Assembly: GCA_033065855.1 (NCBI GenBank)
Contig: JAVXUO010000576.1
Coordinates: forward strand, 29,421 to 93,420
Direction: 5' to 3'
Source: Escallonia rubra
Taxonomy: Eukaryota; Streptophyta; Magnoliopsida; Escalloniales; Escalloniaceae
DNA: 64,000 bases
The notes below the pieces were generated by a model that worked only from the letters and a program-made list of their open reading frames with translations, was not told where the DNA came from and searched no databases. Position 1 is the stretch's first letter, and each line of letters opens with the position of its first letter. A program made the position numbers and the translations under genes. Positions 23,256 through 34,903 of this stretch are shown piece by piece.

Positions 23256-23312
23256 CCCACGTGGATTGAAACGCGGGCTAGCTCAGGGGAGTTGAGCTAG
23301 AGATCGCGATCT
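23256..23312. repeat. three adjacent hairpins/palindromes in U5
   Basis: First, CCCACGT (23256-23262) pairs with ACGCGGG (23271-23277); in units 2-20 the right arm is ACGTGGG, a perfect 7-bp stem, except unit 18 with ACATGGG. Second, CTAGCTCA (23278-23285) pairs perfectly with TGAGCTAG (23293-23300). Third, AGATCGCGATCT (23301-23312) is a perfect palindrome. The block contains CACGTG, a G-box core. Confidence 0.8.
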
Positions 23313-23407
23313 TACTTTCTGAACCGGCCTCATATGTCAGGAGTGACGTATGTGACCACTTTCTGAATGGCTCTCTAGTGTCTGTTTCGATAGTATCTGT
23401 TTCCGAA

Positions 23408-23660
23408 CTCTGATATATTTTGGCATATGATATTCGGTCTGACATCTCTACTGTCTATTTTCGAACTCTGATATATTTTGGCATATGATATTCGGTCTGA
23501 CATATCTAGTGTCTATTTCCGTACTCTGATATATTTTGGCAAATGATATTCGGTCTGACATATCTAGTGTCTATTTCCGTACTCTGATATATTTTGGCAT
23601 ATGATATTCGGTCTGACATGTCTAGTGTCTATTTCTGTACTCTGATATAATTTGACAATT
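23408..23660 (+). repeat. 58-bp subrepeats inside U5
   Basis: Four copies with starts at 23408, 23466, 23524 and 23582 and a partial fifth at 23640, each starting CTCTGATATATTTTGGCAT. In units 2-20 the third copy is a distinct variant (CATACGATATTCGATC) not seen in unit 1, so subrepeats were exchanged before the array expanded. Confidence 0.9.
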
Positions 23661-24333
23661 GAATTTGGTCTAACCTCAATTCAGTCGAAATTGGTGTGCC
23701 TTTGAAATATTGTCTGTGGAAACCTTTGTGTCTGTCTTTGTATTCAGAAGCGTTTTTCACATTCGAAATCTGGTTTGATTATCTGTTCCGTTAAAAAAAA
23801 TTTGGTGCTTCCGAAATTTTGTTTCTCTGTTATCTTTGGGTTCCGACTGATTGGTCCTTTGAGCGACCTTACTGAGCATTTGGCTCATTCCCTTATTGTT
23901 TTTGCTTTCAGGAGGTTAGTAGGTGGGATTTCAGATTTGAAGGGCTAGCTGTGTGACCAAAGTTAGCTGCCTTATTTCAGAGTTAGTATTGACATTTAAG
24001 TGTATTTAATTAGGACAAGTTGGTATTGTTTAGGTTTTGTTTTGAACTCCGTGTTGGAGTAAGTTTTTTGGATTGTATAAAAGTTTTGAGCCCTACGACA
24101 GTTATTGATGTACTCTTGGAGTTATTAGTGAATGCTCTGATTGACCGTTTGGGATATTATGATATTTTAAGGTTTTCTGATTTCATTTGGGGGACTTTCG
24201 ATATTGTTTCGTTTGGGTTTTTAGTGTATGCTCTGATTTACCAATTTGAAGTCTTCTGATAATTATGGAATTTTATATGATCTCTGTGTATTTTGGCATT
24301 AACGCTCCGTAAATAAATCCGGGGCGTTACAGA

Positions 24334-24345
24334 TGGTATCAGAGC
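24334..24345 (+). other. primer-binding site (initiator tRNA-Met), repeated in every unit
   Basis: TGGTATCAGAGC lies two bases after the LTR end. Copies start at 26461, 28526, 30617, 32689, 34761, 36833, 38905, 40982, 43054, 45126, 47212, 49297, 51382, 53454, 55539, 57611, 59690, 61750 and 63837, always 143 bp before the next unit (136 bp for the last). Confidence 0.92.
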
Positions 24346-24476
24346 TTAGGTTTGAGATTATGTAGACTCCTAAGCCTAAGATATATGTGATTGGGATTAA
24401 ACCTTGAAATGGTGGAATAAGTTTGGGGAATTTATTTCCTATTAGATTATAAGATTGAGATTTGAACAGTAATTTT

Positions 24477-26603
24477 GAACAGTAAATATGAACAGTGATT
24501 TTGAACAGTGTTTTGTGAACAGTGTTTTTGGAAAGCTTCGACTAAAAGTGAGTTTTAGTCGACTTAAAGTGTTTGATTCGACTAAAAGTGGGTTTTAGTC
24601 GACTTAAAGTGTTTGATTCGACTAAAAGTGGGTTTTTAGTAGACTAAAAGTGAAATGAAAAAAAAAAATAAAAAAAATTTCATTCGACTCAAAGTTTGTG
24701 TTTTAGTCGACTCAAAGTGTGTTTTAGTCGACTCAAAGTGTTTTATTCGAATGCAAACTTAAAATTTTTGTCCCTCTATATAAATAGTGTTCTATTTTTC
24801 ATTTCTAGCCTTTTTTGGGGTTCTTTGTTTCTTTTCTTCTACTTTGTACGAGAGAGAGAGAGGAAGAGGAAGAGAAAGAGAGAGATTGGAGAAGATGGCT
24901 TGGAAAATTTGGAAGCTCTAAGGAGGAGCTTAAGGATTTGTGACTCTCAAGAGGCTTGATTAAGGTAAGGGTTTACTTCCGAAAATTTGAATCAGCGATG
25001 GACCAATCGCTCATGTGAGTCTTTAGTTTCTTTTTGGAAATCTGAACTTCTTCGAATTGAGTTAAGTGACGTTCTTTTCCCTTTGTTTTGACCATGGTTA
25101 TGAATATCTCGTTGTCAATTCTATGACTTGTGAAAATCAAATTCCGTCAGATTTGTTTGACCTCAGAATATTGACGTATTGATATCGTCGTTTCAGTGAT
25201 TTATGATCGTTATTATTTTCGTGAACTCCACTTATTGTTTGACGAGTTCGTTGTTTGATAATGTGATTTCGAAACCTTTGATTTTGGTTTGATTTGTCCG
25301 ATATTTGATAACGGTCATTTTGAGATTTTATTTTGGTGACTTTATGAGCCATGTCACAGTGTATGTGACTTATTTCCGACTTACCCACGTGGATTGAAAC
25401 GTGGGCTAGCTCAGGGGAGTTGAGCTAGAGATCGCGATCTTACTTTCTGAACCGGCCTCATATGTCAGGAGTGACGTATGTGACCACTTTCTGAATGGCT
25501 CTCTAGTGTGTGTTTCGATAGTATCTGTTTCCGAACTCTGATATATTTTGGCATATGATATTCGGTCTGACATCTCTACTGTCTATTTTCGAACTCTGAT
25601 ATATTTTGGCATATGATATTCGGTCTGACATATCTAGTGTCTATTTCCGTACTCTGATATATTTTGGCATACGATATTCGATCTGACATCTCTAGTGTCT
25701 ACTTCCGAACTCTGATATATTTTGGCATATGATATTCGGTCTGACATGTCTAGTGTCTATTTCTGTACTCTGATATAATTTGACAATTGAATTTGGTCTG
25801 ACCTGAATTCAGTCGAAATTGGTGTGCCTTTGAAATATTGTCTGTTGAAACCTTTGTGTCTGTCTTTGTATTCAGAAGCGTTTTTGACATTCGAAATCTG
25901 GTTTGATTATCTGTTCCGTTAAAACAAATTTGGTGCTTCCGAAATTTTGTTTCTCTGTTATCTTTGGGTTCCGACTGATTGGTCCTTTGAGCGACCTTAC
26001 TGAGCATTTGGCTCATTCCCTTATTTTTTTTCCTTTCAGGAGGTTAGTAGGTGGGATTTCAGATTTGAAGGGCTAGCTGTGTGACCAAAGTTAGCTGCCT
26101 TATTTCAGAGTTAGTATTGACATTTAAGTGTATTTAATTAGGACAAGTTGGTATTGTTTAGGTTTTGTTTTGAACTCCGTGTTGGAGTAAGTTTTTGGAT
26201 TGTATAAAAGTTTTGAGCCCTACGACAGTTATTGATGTACTCTTGGAGTTATTAGTGAATGCTCTGATTGACCGTTTGGGATATTATGATATTTTAAGGT
26301 TTTCTGATTTCATTTGGGGGACTTTCGATATTGTTTCGTTTGGGTTTTTAGTGTATGCTCTGATTTACCAATTTGAAGTCTTCTGATAATTATGGAATTT
26401 TATATGATCTCTGTGTATTTCGGCATTAACGCTCCGTAAATAAATCTGGGGCGTTACAGATGGTATCAGAGCTTAGGTTTGAGATTATGTAGACTCCTAA
26501 GCCTAAGATATATGTGATTGGGATTAAACCTTGAAATGGTGGAATAAGTTTGGGGAATTTATTTCCTATTAGATTATAAGATTGAGATTTGAACAGTAAT
26601 TTT
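24477..26603 (+). repeat. array unit 2 (2127 bp)
   Basis: Head type A. Longest unit, with one extra GTCGAC block and one palindrome damaged to TAGTAGAC (about 24638). LTR end CTGGGG. Confidence 0.95.
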
Positions 26604-28668
26604 GAACAGTAAATATGAACAGTGATTTTGAACAGTGTTTTGTGAACAGTGTTTTTGGAAAGCTTCGACTAAAAGTGAGTTTTAGTCGACTTAAAGTGTT
26701 TGATTCGACTAAAAGTGGGTTTTTAGTCGACTAAAAGTGAAATGAAAAAAAAAAATAAAAACAATTTCATTCGACTCAAAGTTTGTGTTTTAGTCGACTC
26801 AAAGTGTTTTATTCGAATGCAAACTTAAAATTTTTGTCCCTCTATATAAATAGTGTTCTATTTTCATTTCTAGCCTTTTTTGGGGTTCTTTGTTTCTTTT
26901 CTTCTCCTTTGTACGAGAGAGAGAGAGGAAGAGGAAGAGAAAGAGAGAGATTGGAGAAGATGGCTTGGAAAATTTGGAAGCTCTAAGGAGGAGCTTAAGG
27001 ATTTGTGACTCTCAAGAGGCTTGATTAAGGTAAGGGTTTACTTCCGAAAATTTGAATCAGCGATGGACCAATCGCTCATGTGAGTCTTTAGTTTCTTTTT
27101 GGAAATCTGAACTTCTTCGAATTGAGTTAAGTGACGTTCTTTTCCCTTTGTTTTGACCATGGTTATGAATATCTCGTTGTCAATTCTATGACTTGTGAAA
27201 ATCAAATTCCGTCAGATTTGTTTGACCTCAGAATATTGACGTATTGATATCGTCGTTTCAGTGATTTATGATCGTTATTATTTTCGTGAACTCCACTTAT
27301 TGTTTGACGAGTTCGTTGTTTGATAATGTGATTTCGAAACCTTTGATTTTGGTTTGATTTGTCCGATATTTGATAACGGTCATTTTGAGATTTTATTTTG
27401 GTGACTTTATGAGCCATGTCACAGTGTATGTGACTTATTTCCGACTTACCCACGTGGATTGAAACGTGGGCTAGCTCAGGGGAGTTGAGCTAGAGATCGC
27501 GATCTTACTTTCTGAACCGGCCTCATATGTCAGGAGTGACGTATGTGACCACTTTCTGAATGGCTCTCTAGTGTCTGTTTCGATAGTATCTGTTTCCGAA
27601 CTCTGATATATTTTGGCATATGATATTCGGTCTGACATCTCTACTGTCTATTTTCGAACTCTGATATATTTTGGCATATGATATTCGGTCTGACATATCT
27701 AGTGTCTATTTCCGTACTCTGATATATTTTGGCATACGATATTCGATCTGACATCTCTAGTGTCTACTTCCGAACTCTGATATATTTTGGCATATGATAT
27801 TCGGTCTGACATGTCTAGTGTCTATTTCTGTACTCTGATATAATTTGACAATTGAATTTGGTCTGACCTGAATTCAGTCGAAATTGGTGTGCCTTTGAAA
27901 TATTGTCTGTTGAAACCTTTGTGTCTGTCTTTGTATTCAGAAGCGTTTTTGACATTCGAAATCTGGTTTGATTATCTGTTCCGTTAAAACAAATTTGGTG
28001 CTTCCGAAATTTTGTTTCTCTGTTATCTTTGGGTTCCGACTGATTGGTCCTTTGAGCGACCTTACTGAGCATTTGGCTCATTCCCTTATTTTTTTTCCTT
28101 TCAGGAGGTTAGTAGGTGGGATTTCAGATTTGAAGGGCTAGCTGTGTGACCAAAGTTAGCTGCCTTATTTCAGAGTTAGTATTGACATTTAAGTGTATTT
28201 AATTAGGACAAGTTGGTATTGTTTAGGTTTTGTTTTGAACTCCGTGTTGGAGTAAGTTTTTGGATTGTATAAAAGTTTTGAGCCCTACGACAGTTATTGA
28301 TGTACTCTTGGAGTTATTAGTGAATGCTCTGATTGACCGTTTGGGATATTATGATATTTTAAGGTTTTCTGATTTCATTTGGGGGACTTTCGATATTGTT
28401 TCGTTTGGGTTTTTAGTGTATGCTCTGATTTACCAATTTGAAGTCTTCTGATAATTATGGAATTTTATATGATCTCTGTGTATTTCGGCATTAACGCTCC
28501 GTAAATAAATCCGGGGCGTTACAGATGGTATCAGAGCTTAGGTTTGAGATTATGTAGACTCCTAAGCCTAAGATATATGTGATTGGGATTAAACCTTGAA
28601 ATGGTGGAATAAGTTTGGGGAATTTATTTCCTATTAGATTATAAGATTGAGATTTGAACAGTAATTTT
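26604..28668 (+). repeat. array unit 3 (2065 bp)
   Basis: Head type A. It lacks one TGTGTTTTAGTCGACTCAAAG copy before the TATA box. LTR end CCGGGG. Confidence 0.95.
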
Positions 28669-30759
28669 GAACAGTAAATATGAACAGTGTTTTGTGAACA
28701 GTGTTTTTGGAAAGCTTCGACTAAAAGTGAGTTTTAGTCGACTTAAAGTGTTTGATTCGACTAAAAGTGAGTTTTAGTCGACTTAAAGTGTTTGATTCGA
28801 CTAAAAGTGGGTTTTTAGTCGACTAAAAGTGAAATGAAAAAAAAAATAAAAAAAATTTCATTCGACTCAAAGTTTGTGTTTTAGTCGACTCAAAGTGTTT
28901 TATTCGAATGCAAACTTAAAATTTTTGTCCCTCTATATAAATAGTGTTCTATTTTCATTTCTAGCCTTTTTTGGGGTTCTTTGTTTCTTTTCTTCTCCTT
29001 TGTACGAGAGAGAGAGAGGAAGAGGAAGAGAAAGAGAGAGATTGGAGAAGATGGCTTGGAAAATTTGGAAGCTCTAAGGAGGAGCTTAAGGATTTGTGAC
29101 TCTCAAGAGGCTTGATTAAGGTAAGGGTTTACTTCCGAAAATTTGAATCAGCGATGGACCAATCGCTCATGTGAGTCTTTAGTTTCTTTTTGGAAATCTG
29201 AACTTCTTCGAATTGAGTTAAGTGACGTTCTTTTCCCTTTGTTTTGACCATGGTTATGAATATCTCGTTGTCAATTCTATGACTTGTGAAAATCAAATTC
29301 CGTCAGATTTGTTTGACCTCAGAATATTGACGTATTGATATCGTCGTTTCAGTGATTTATGATCGTTATTATTTTCGTGAACTCCACTTATTGTTTGACG
29401 AGTTCGTTGTTTGATAATGTGATTTCGAAACCTTTGATTTTGGTTTGATTTGTCCGATATTTGATAACGGTCATTTTGAGATTTTATTTTGGTGACTTTA
29501 TGAGCCATGTCACAGTGTATGTGACTTATTTCCGACTTACCCACGTGGATTGAAACGTGGGCTAGCTCAGGGGAGTTGAGCTAGAGATCGCGATCTTACT
29601 TTCTGAACCGGCCTCATATGTCAGGAGTGACGTATGTGACCACTTTCTGAATGGCTCTCTAGTGTCTGTTTCGATAGTATCTGTTTCCGAACTCTGATAT
29701 ATTTTGGCATATGATATTCGGTCTGACATCTCTACTGTCTATTTTCGAACTCTGATATATTTTGGCATATGATATTCGGTCTGACATATCTAGTGTCTAT
29801 TTCCGTACTCTGATATATTTTGGCATACGATATTCGATCTGACATCTCTAGTGTCTACTTCCGAACTCTGATATATTTTGGCATATGATATTCGGTCTGA
29901 CATGTCTAGTGTCTATTTCTGTACTCTGATATAATTTGACAATTGAATTTGGTCTGACCTGAATTCAGTCGAAATTGGTGTGCCTTTGAAATATTGTCTG
30001 TTGAAACCTTTGTGTCTGTCTTTGTATTCAGAAGCGTTTTTGACATTCGAAATCTGGTTTGATTATCTGTTCCGTTAAAACAAATTTGGTGCTTCCGAAA
30101 TTTTGTTTCTCTGTTATCTTTGGGTTCCGACTGATTGGTCCTTTGAGCGACCTTACTGAGCATTTGGCTCATTCCCTTATTTTTTTTCCTTTCAGGAGGT
30201 TAGTAGGTGGGATTTCAGATTTGAAGGGCTAGCTGTGTGACCAAAGTTAGCTGCCTTATTTCAGAGTTAGTATTGACATTTAAGTGTATTTAATTAGGAC
30301 AAGTTGGTATTGTTTAGGTTTTGTTTTGAACTCCGTGTTGGAGTAAGTTTTTGGATTGTATAAAAGTTTTGAGCCCTACGACAGTTATTGATGTACTCTT
30401 GGAGTTATTAGTGAATGCTCTGATTGACCGTTTGGGATATTATGATATTTTAAGGTTTTCTGATTTCATTTGGGGGACTTTCGATATTGTTTCGTTTGGG
30501 TTTTTAGTGTATGCTCTGATTTACCAATTTGAAGTCTTCTGATAATTATGGAATTTTATATGATCTCTGTGTATTTCGGCATTAACGCTCCGTAAATAAA
30601 TCTGGGGCGTTACAGATGGTATCAGAGCTTAGGTTTGAGATTATGTAGACTCCTAAGCCTAAGATATATGTGATTGGGATTAAACCTTGAAATGGTGGAA
30701 TAAGTTTGGGGAATTTATTTCCTATTAGATTATAAGATTGAGATTTGAACAGTAATTTT
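28669..30759 (+). repeat. array unit 4 (2091 bp)
   Basis: First unit of head type C (no GATTTTGAACAGT). It has an extra GTCGAC block upstream and lacks one downstream, as unit 3 does. LTR end CTGGGG. Confidence 0.95.
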
Positions 30760-32831
30760 GAACAGTAAATATGAACAGTGTTTTGTGAACAGTGTTTTTG
30801 GAAAGCTTCGACTAAAAGTGAGTTTTAGTCGACTTAAAGTGTTTGATTCGACTAAAAGTGGGTTTTTAGTCGACTAAAAGTGAAATGAAAAAAAAAATAA
30901 AAAAAATTTCATTCGACTCAAAGTTTGTGTTTTAGTCGACTCAAAGTGTGTTTTAGTCGACTCAAAGTGTTTTATTCGAATGCAAACTTAAAATTTTTGT
31001 CCCTCTATATAAATAGTGTTCTATTTTCATTTCTAGCCTTTTTTGGGGTTCTTTGTTTCTTTTCTTCTCCTTTGTACGAGAGAGAGAGAGGAAGAGGAAG
31101 AGAAAGAGAGAGATTGGAGAAGATGGCTTGGAAAATTTGGAAGCTCTAAGGAGGAGCTTAAGGATTTGTGACTCTCAAGAGGCTTGATTAAGGTAAGGGT
31201 TTACTTCCGAAAATTTGAATCAGCGATGGACCAATCGCTCATGTGAGTCTTTAGTTTCTTTTTGGAAATCTGAACTTCTTCGAATTGAGTTAAGTGACGT
31301 TCTTTTCCCTTTGTTTTGACCATGGTTATGAATATCTCGTTGTCAATTCTATGACTTGTGAAAATCAAATTCCGTCAGATTTGTTTGACCTCAGAATATT
31401 GACGTATTGATATCGTCGTTTCAGTGATTTATGATCGTTATTATTTTCGTGAACTCCACTTATTGTTTGACGAGTTCGTTGTTTGATAATGTGATTTCGA
31501 AACCTTTGATTTTGGTTTGATTTGTCCGATATTTGATAACGGTCATTTTGAGATTTTATTTTGGTGACTTTATGAGCCATGTCACAGTGTATGTGACTTA
31601 TTTCCGACTTACCCACGTGGATTGAAACGTGGGCTAGCTCAGGGGAGTTGAGCTAGAGATCGCGATCTTACTTTCTGAACCGGCCTCATATGTCAGGAGT
31701 GACGTATGTGACCACTTTCTGAATGGCTCTCTAGTGTCTGTTTCGATAGTATCTGTTTCCGAACTCTGATATATTTTGGCATATGATATTCGGTCTGACA
31801 TCTCTACTGTCTATTTTCGAACTCTGATATATTTTGGCATATGATATTCGGTCTGACATATCTAGTGTCTATTTCCGTACTCTGATATATTTTGGCATAC
31901 GATATTCGATCTGACATCTCTAGTGTCTACTTCCGAACTCTGATATATTTTGGCATATGATATTCGGTCTGACATGTCTAGTGTCTATTTCTGTACTCTG
32001 ATATAATTTGACAATTGAATTTGGTCTGACCTGAATTCAGTCGAAATTGGTGTGCCTTTGAAATATTGTCTGTTGAAACCTTTGTGTCTGTCTTTGTATT
32101 CAGAAGCGTTTTTGACATTCGAAATCTGGTTTGATTATCTGTTCCGTTAAAACAAATTTGGTGCTTCCGAAATTTTGTTTCTCTGTTATCTTTGGGTTCC
32201 GACTGATTGGTCCTTTGAGCGACCTTACTGAGCATTTGGCTCATTCCCTTATTTTTTTTCCTTTCAGGAGGTTAGTAGGTGGGATTTCAGATTTGAAGGG
32301 CTAGCTGTGTGACCAAAGTTAGCTGCCTTATTTCAGAGTTAGTATTGACATTTAAGTGTATTTAATTAGGACAAGTTGGTATTGTTTAGGTTTTGTTTTG
32401 AACTCCGTGTTGGAGTAAGTTTTTGGATTGTATAAAAGTTTTGAGCCCTACGACAGTTATTGATGTACTCTTGGAGTTATTAGTGAATGCTCTGATTGAC
32501 CGTTTGGGATATTATGATATTTTAAGGTTTTCTGATTTCATTTGGGGGACTTTCGATATTGTTTCGTTTGGGTTTTTAGTGTATGCTCTGATTTACCAAT
32601 TTGAAGTCTTCTGATAATTATGGAATTTTATATGATCTCTGTGTATTTCGGCATTAACGCTCCGTAAATAAATCTGGGGCGTTACAGATGGTATCAGAGC
32701 TTAGGTTTGAGATTATGTAGACTCCTAAGCCTAAGATATATGTGATTGGGATTAAACCTTGAAATGGTGGAATAAGTTTGGGGAATTTATTTCCTATTAG
32801 ATTATAAGATTGAGATTTGAACAGTAATTTT
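30760..32831 (+). repeat. array unit 5 (2072 bp)
   Basis: Type C. First of four consecutive units of exactly 2072 bp, indistinguishable by eye in the parts I compared. Confidence 0.95.
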
Positions 32832-34903
32832 GAACAGTAAATATGAACAGTGTTTTGTGAACAGTGTTTTTGGAAAGCTTCGACTAAAAGTGAGTTTTAG
32901 TCGACTTAAAGTGTTTGATTCGACTAAAAGTGGGTTTTTAGTCGACTAAAAGTGAAATGAAAAAAAAAATAAAAAAAATTTCATTCGACTCAAAGTTTGT
33001 GTTTTAGTCGACTCAAAGTGTGTTTTAGTCGACTCAAAGTGTTTTATTCGAATGCAAACTTAAAATTTTTGTCCCTCTATATAAATAGTGTTCTATTTTC
33101 ATTTCTAGCCTTTTTTGGGGTTCTTTGTTTCTTTTCTTCTCCTTTGTACGAGAGAGAGAGAGGAAGAGGAAGAGAAAGAGAGAGATTGGAGAAGATGGCT
33201 TGGAAAATTTGGAAGCTCTAAGGAGGAGCTTAAGGATTTGTGACTCTCAAGAGGCTTGATTAAGGTAAGGGTTTACTTCCGAAAATTTGAATCAGCGATG
33301 GACCAATCGCTCATGTGAGTCTTTAGTTTCTTTTTGGAAATCTGAACTTCTTCGAATTGAGTTAAGTGACGTTCTTTTCCCTTTGTTTTGACCATGGTTA
33401 TGAATATCTCGTTGTCAATTCTATGACTTGTGAAAATCAAATTCCGTCAGATTTGTTTGACCTCAGAATATTGACGTATTGATATCGTCGTTTCAGTGAT
33501 TTATGATCGTTATTATTTTCGTGAACTCCACTTATTGTTTGACGAGTTCGTTGTTTGATAATGTGATTTCGAAACCTTTGATTTTGGTTTGATTTGTCCG
33601 ATATTTGATAACGGTCATTTTGAGATTTTATTTTGGTGACTTTATGAGCCATGTCACAGTGTATGTGACTTATTTCCGACTTACCCACGTGGATTGAAAC
33701 GTGGGCTAGCTCAGGGGAGTTGAGCTAGAGATCGCGATCTTACTTTCTGAACCGGCCTCATATGTCAGGAGTGACGTATGTGACCACTTTCTGAATGGCT
33801 CTCTAGTGTCTGTTTCGATAGTATCTGTTTCCGAACTCTGATATATTTTGGCATATGATATTCGGTCTGACATCTCTACTGTCTATTTTCGAACTCTGAT
33901 ATATTTTGGCATATGATATTCGGTCTGACATATCTAGTGTCTATTTCCGTACTCTGATATATTTTGGCATACGATATTCGATCTGACATCTCTAGTGTCT
34001 ACTTCCGAACTCTGATATATTTTGGCATATGATATTCGGTCTGACATGTCTAGTGTCTATTTCTGTACTCTGATATAATTTGACAATTGAATTTGGTCTG
34101 ACCTGAATTCAGTCGAAATTGGTGTGCCTTTGAAATATTGTCTGTTGAAACCTTTGTGTCTGTCTTTGTATTCAGAAGCGTTTTTGACATTCGAAATCTG
34201 GTTTGATTATCTGTTCCGTTAAAACAAATTTGGTGCTTCCGAAATTTTGTTTCTCTGTTATCTTTGGGTTCCGACTGATTGGTCCTTTGAGCGACCTTAC
34301 TGAGCATTTGGCTCATTCCCTTATTTTTTTTCCTTTCAGGAGGTTAGTAGGTGGGATTTCAGATTTGAAGGGCTAGCTGTGTGACCAAAGTTAGCTGCCT
34401 TATTTCAGAGTTAGTATTGACATTTAAGTGTATTTAATTAGGACAAGTTGGTATTGTTTAGGTTTTGTTTTGAACTCCGTGTTGGAGTAAGTTTTTGGAT
34501 TGTATAAAAGTTTTGAGCCCTACGACAGTTATTGATGTACTCTTGGAGTTATTAGTGAATGCTCTGATTGACCGTTTGGGATATTATGATATTTTAAGGT
34601 TTTCTGATTTCATTTGGGGGACTTTCGATATTGTTTCGTTTGGGTTTTTAGTGTATGCTCTGATTTACCAATTTGAAGTCTTCTGATAATTATGGAATTT
34701 TATATGATCTCTGTGTATTTCGGCATTAACGCTCCGTAAATAAATCTGGGGCGTTACAGATGGTATCAGAGCTTAGGTTTGAGATTATGTAGACTCCTAA
34801 GCCTAAGATATATGTGATTGGGATTAAACCTTGAAATGGTGGAATAAGTTTGGGGAATTTATTTCCTATTAGATTATAAGATTGAGATTTGAACAGTAAT
34901 TTT
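32832..34903 (+). repeat. array unit 6 (2072 bp)
   Basis: Type C, same length and variants as unit 5. Confidence 0.95.

Larger units (their letters stand above)
22837..23911 (+). other. putative leader intron in U5
   Basis: The donor AAG|GTAAGG at 22837 and the acceptor TTTTTGCTTTCAG|GAGG ending at 23911 both match plant splice consensus and are kept in all units (acceptor tract TTTTTTTTCCTTTCAG in units 2-20). The body is T-rich, as plant introns are. Inferred from sequence only. Confidence 0.4.
21965..24331 (+). repeat. LTR that founded the tandem array
   Basis: A 2,367-bp LTR with ends TGTAATACCCCG and CGGGGCGTTACA, which are inverted copies at 10 of 12 positions. It is followed after two bases by an initiator tRNA-Met PBS. 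U3 (about 700 bp) is full of AGTCGACT motifs; TATA box at 22634-22643. The R/U5 portion is very long, about 1.65 kb. Only this copy has the first 417 bp; all later copies start inside U3. The end motif and PBS fit a plant LTR retrotransposon, possibly a Tekay/Del-type Ty3/gypsy, but no gag or pol is present to confirm the lineage. Confidence 0.85.
22382..24476 (+). repeat. array unit 1 (2095 bp, edge unit)
   Basis: Head type A (both GATTTTGAACAGT and TTTTGTGAACAGT spacers). The most divergent unit: imperfect first hairpin, different third 58-bp subrepeat, a local duplication of GCTTAAGGATTT near 22790, and no 88-codon antisense frame. LTR end CCGGGG. Confidence 0.93.
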
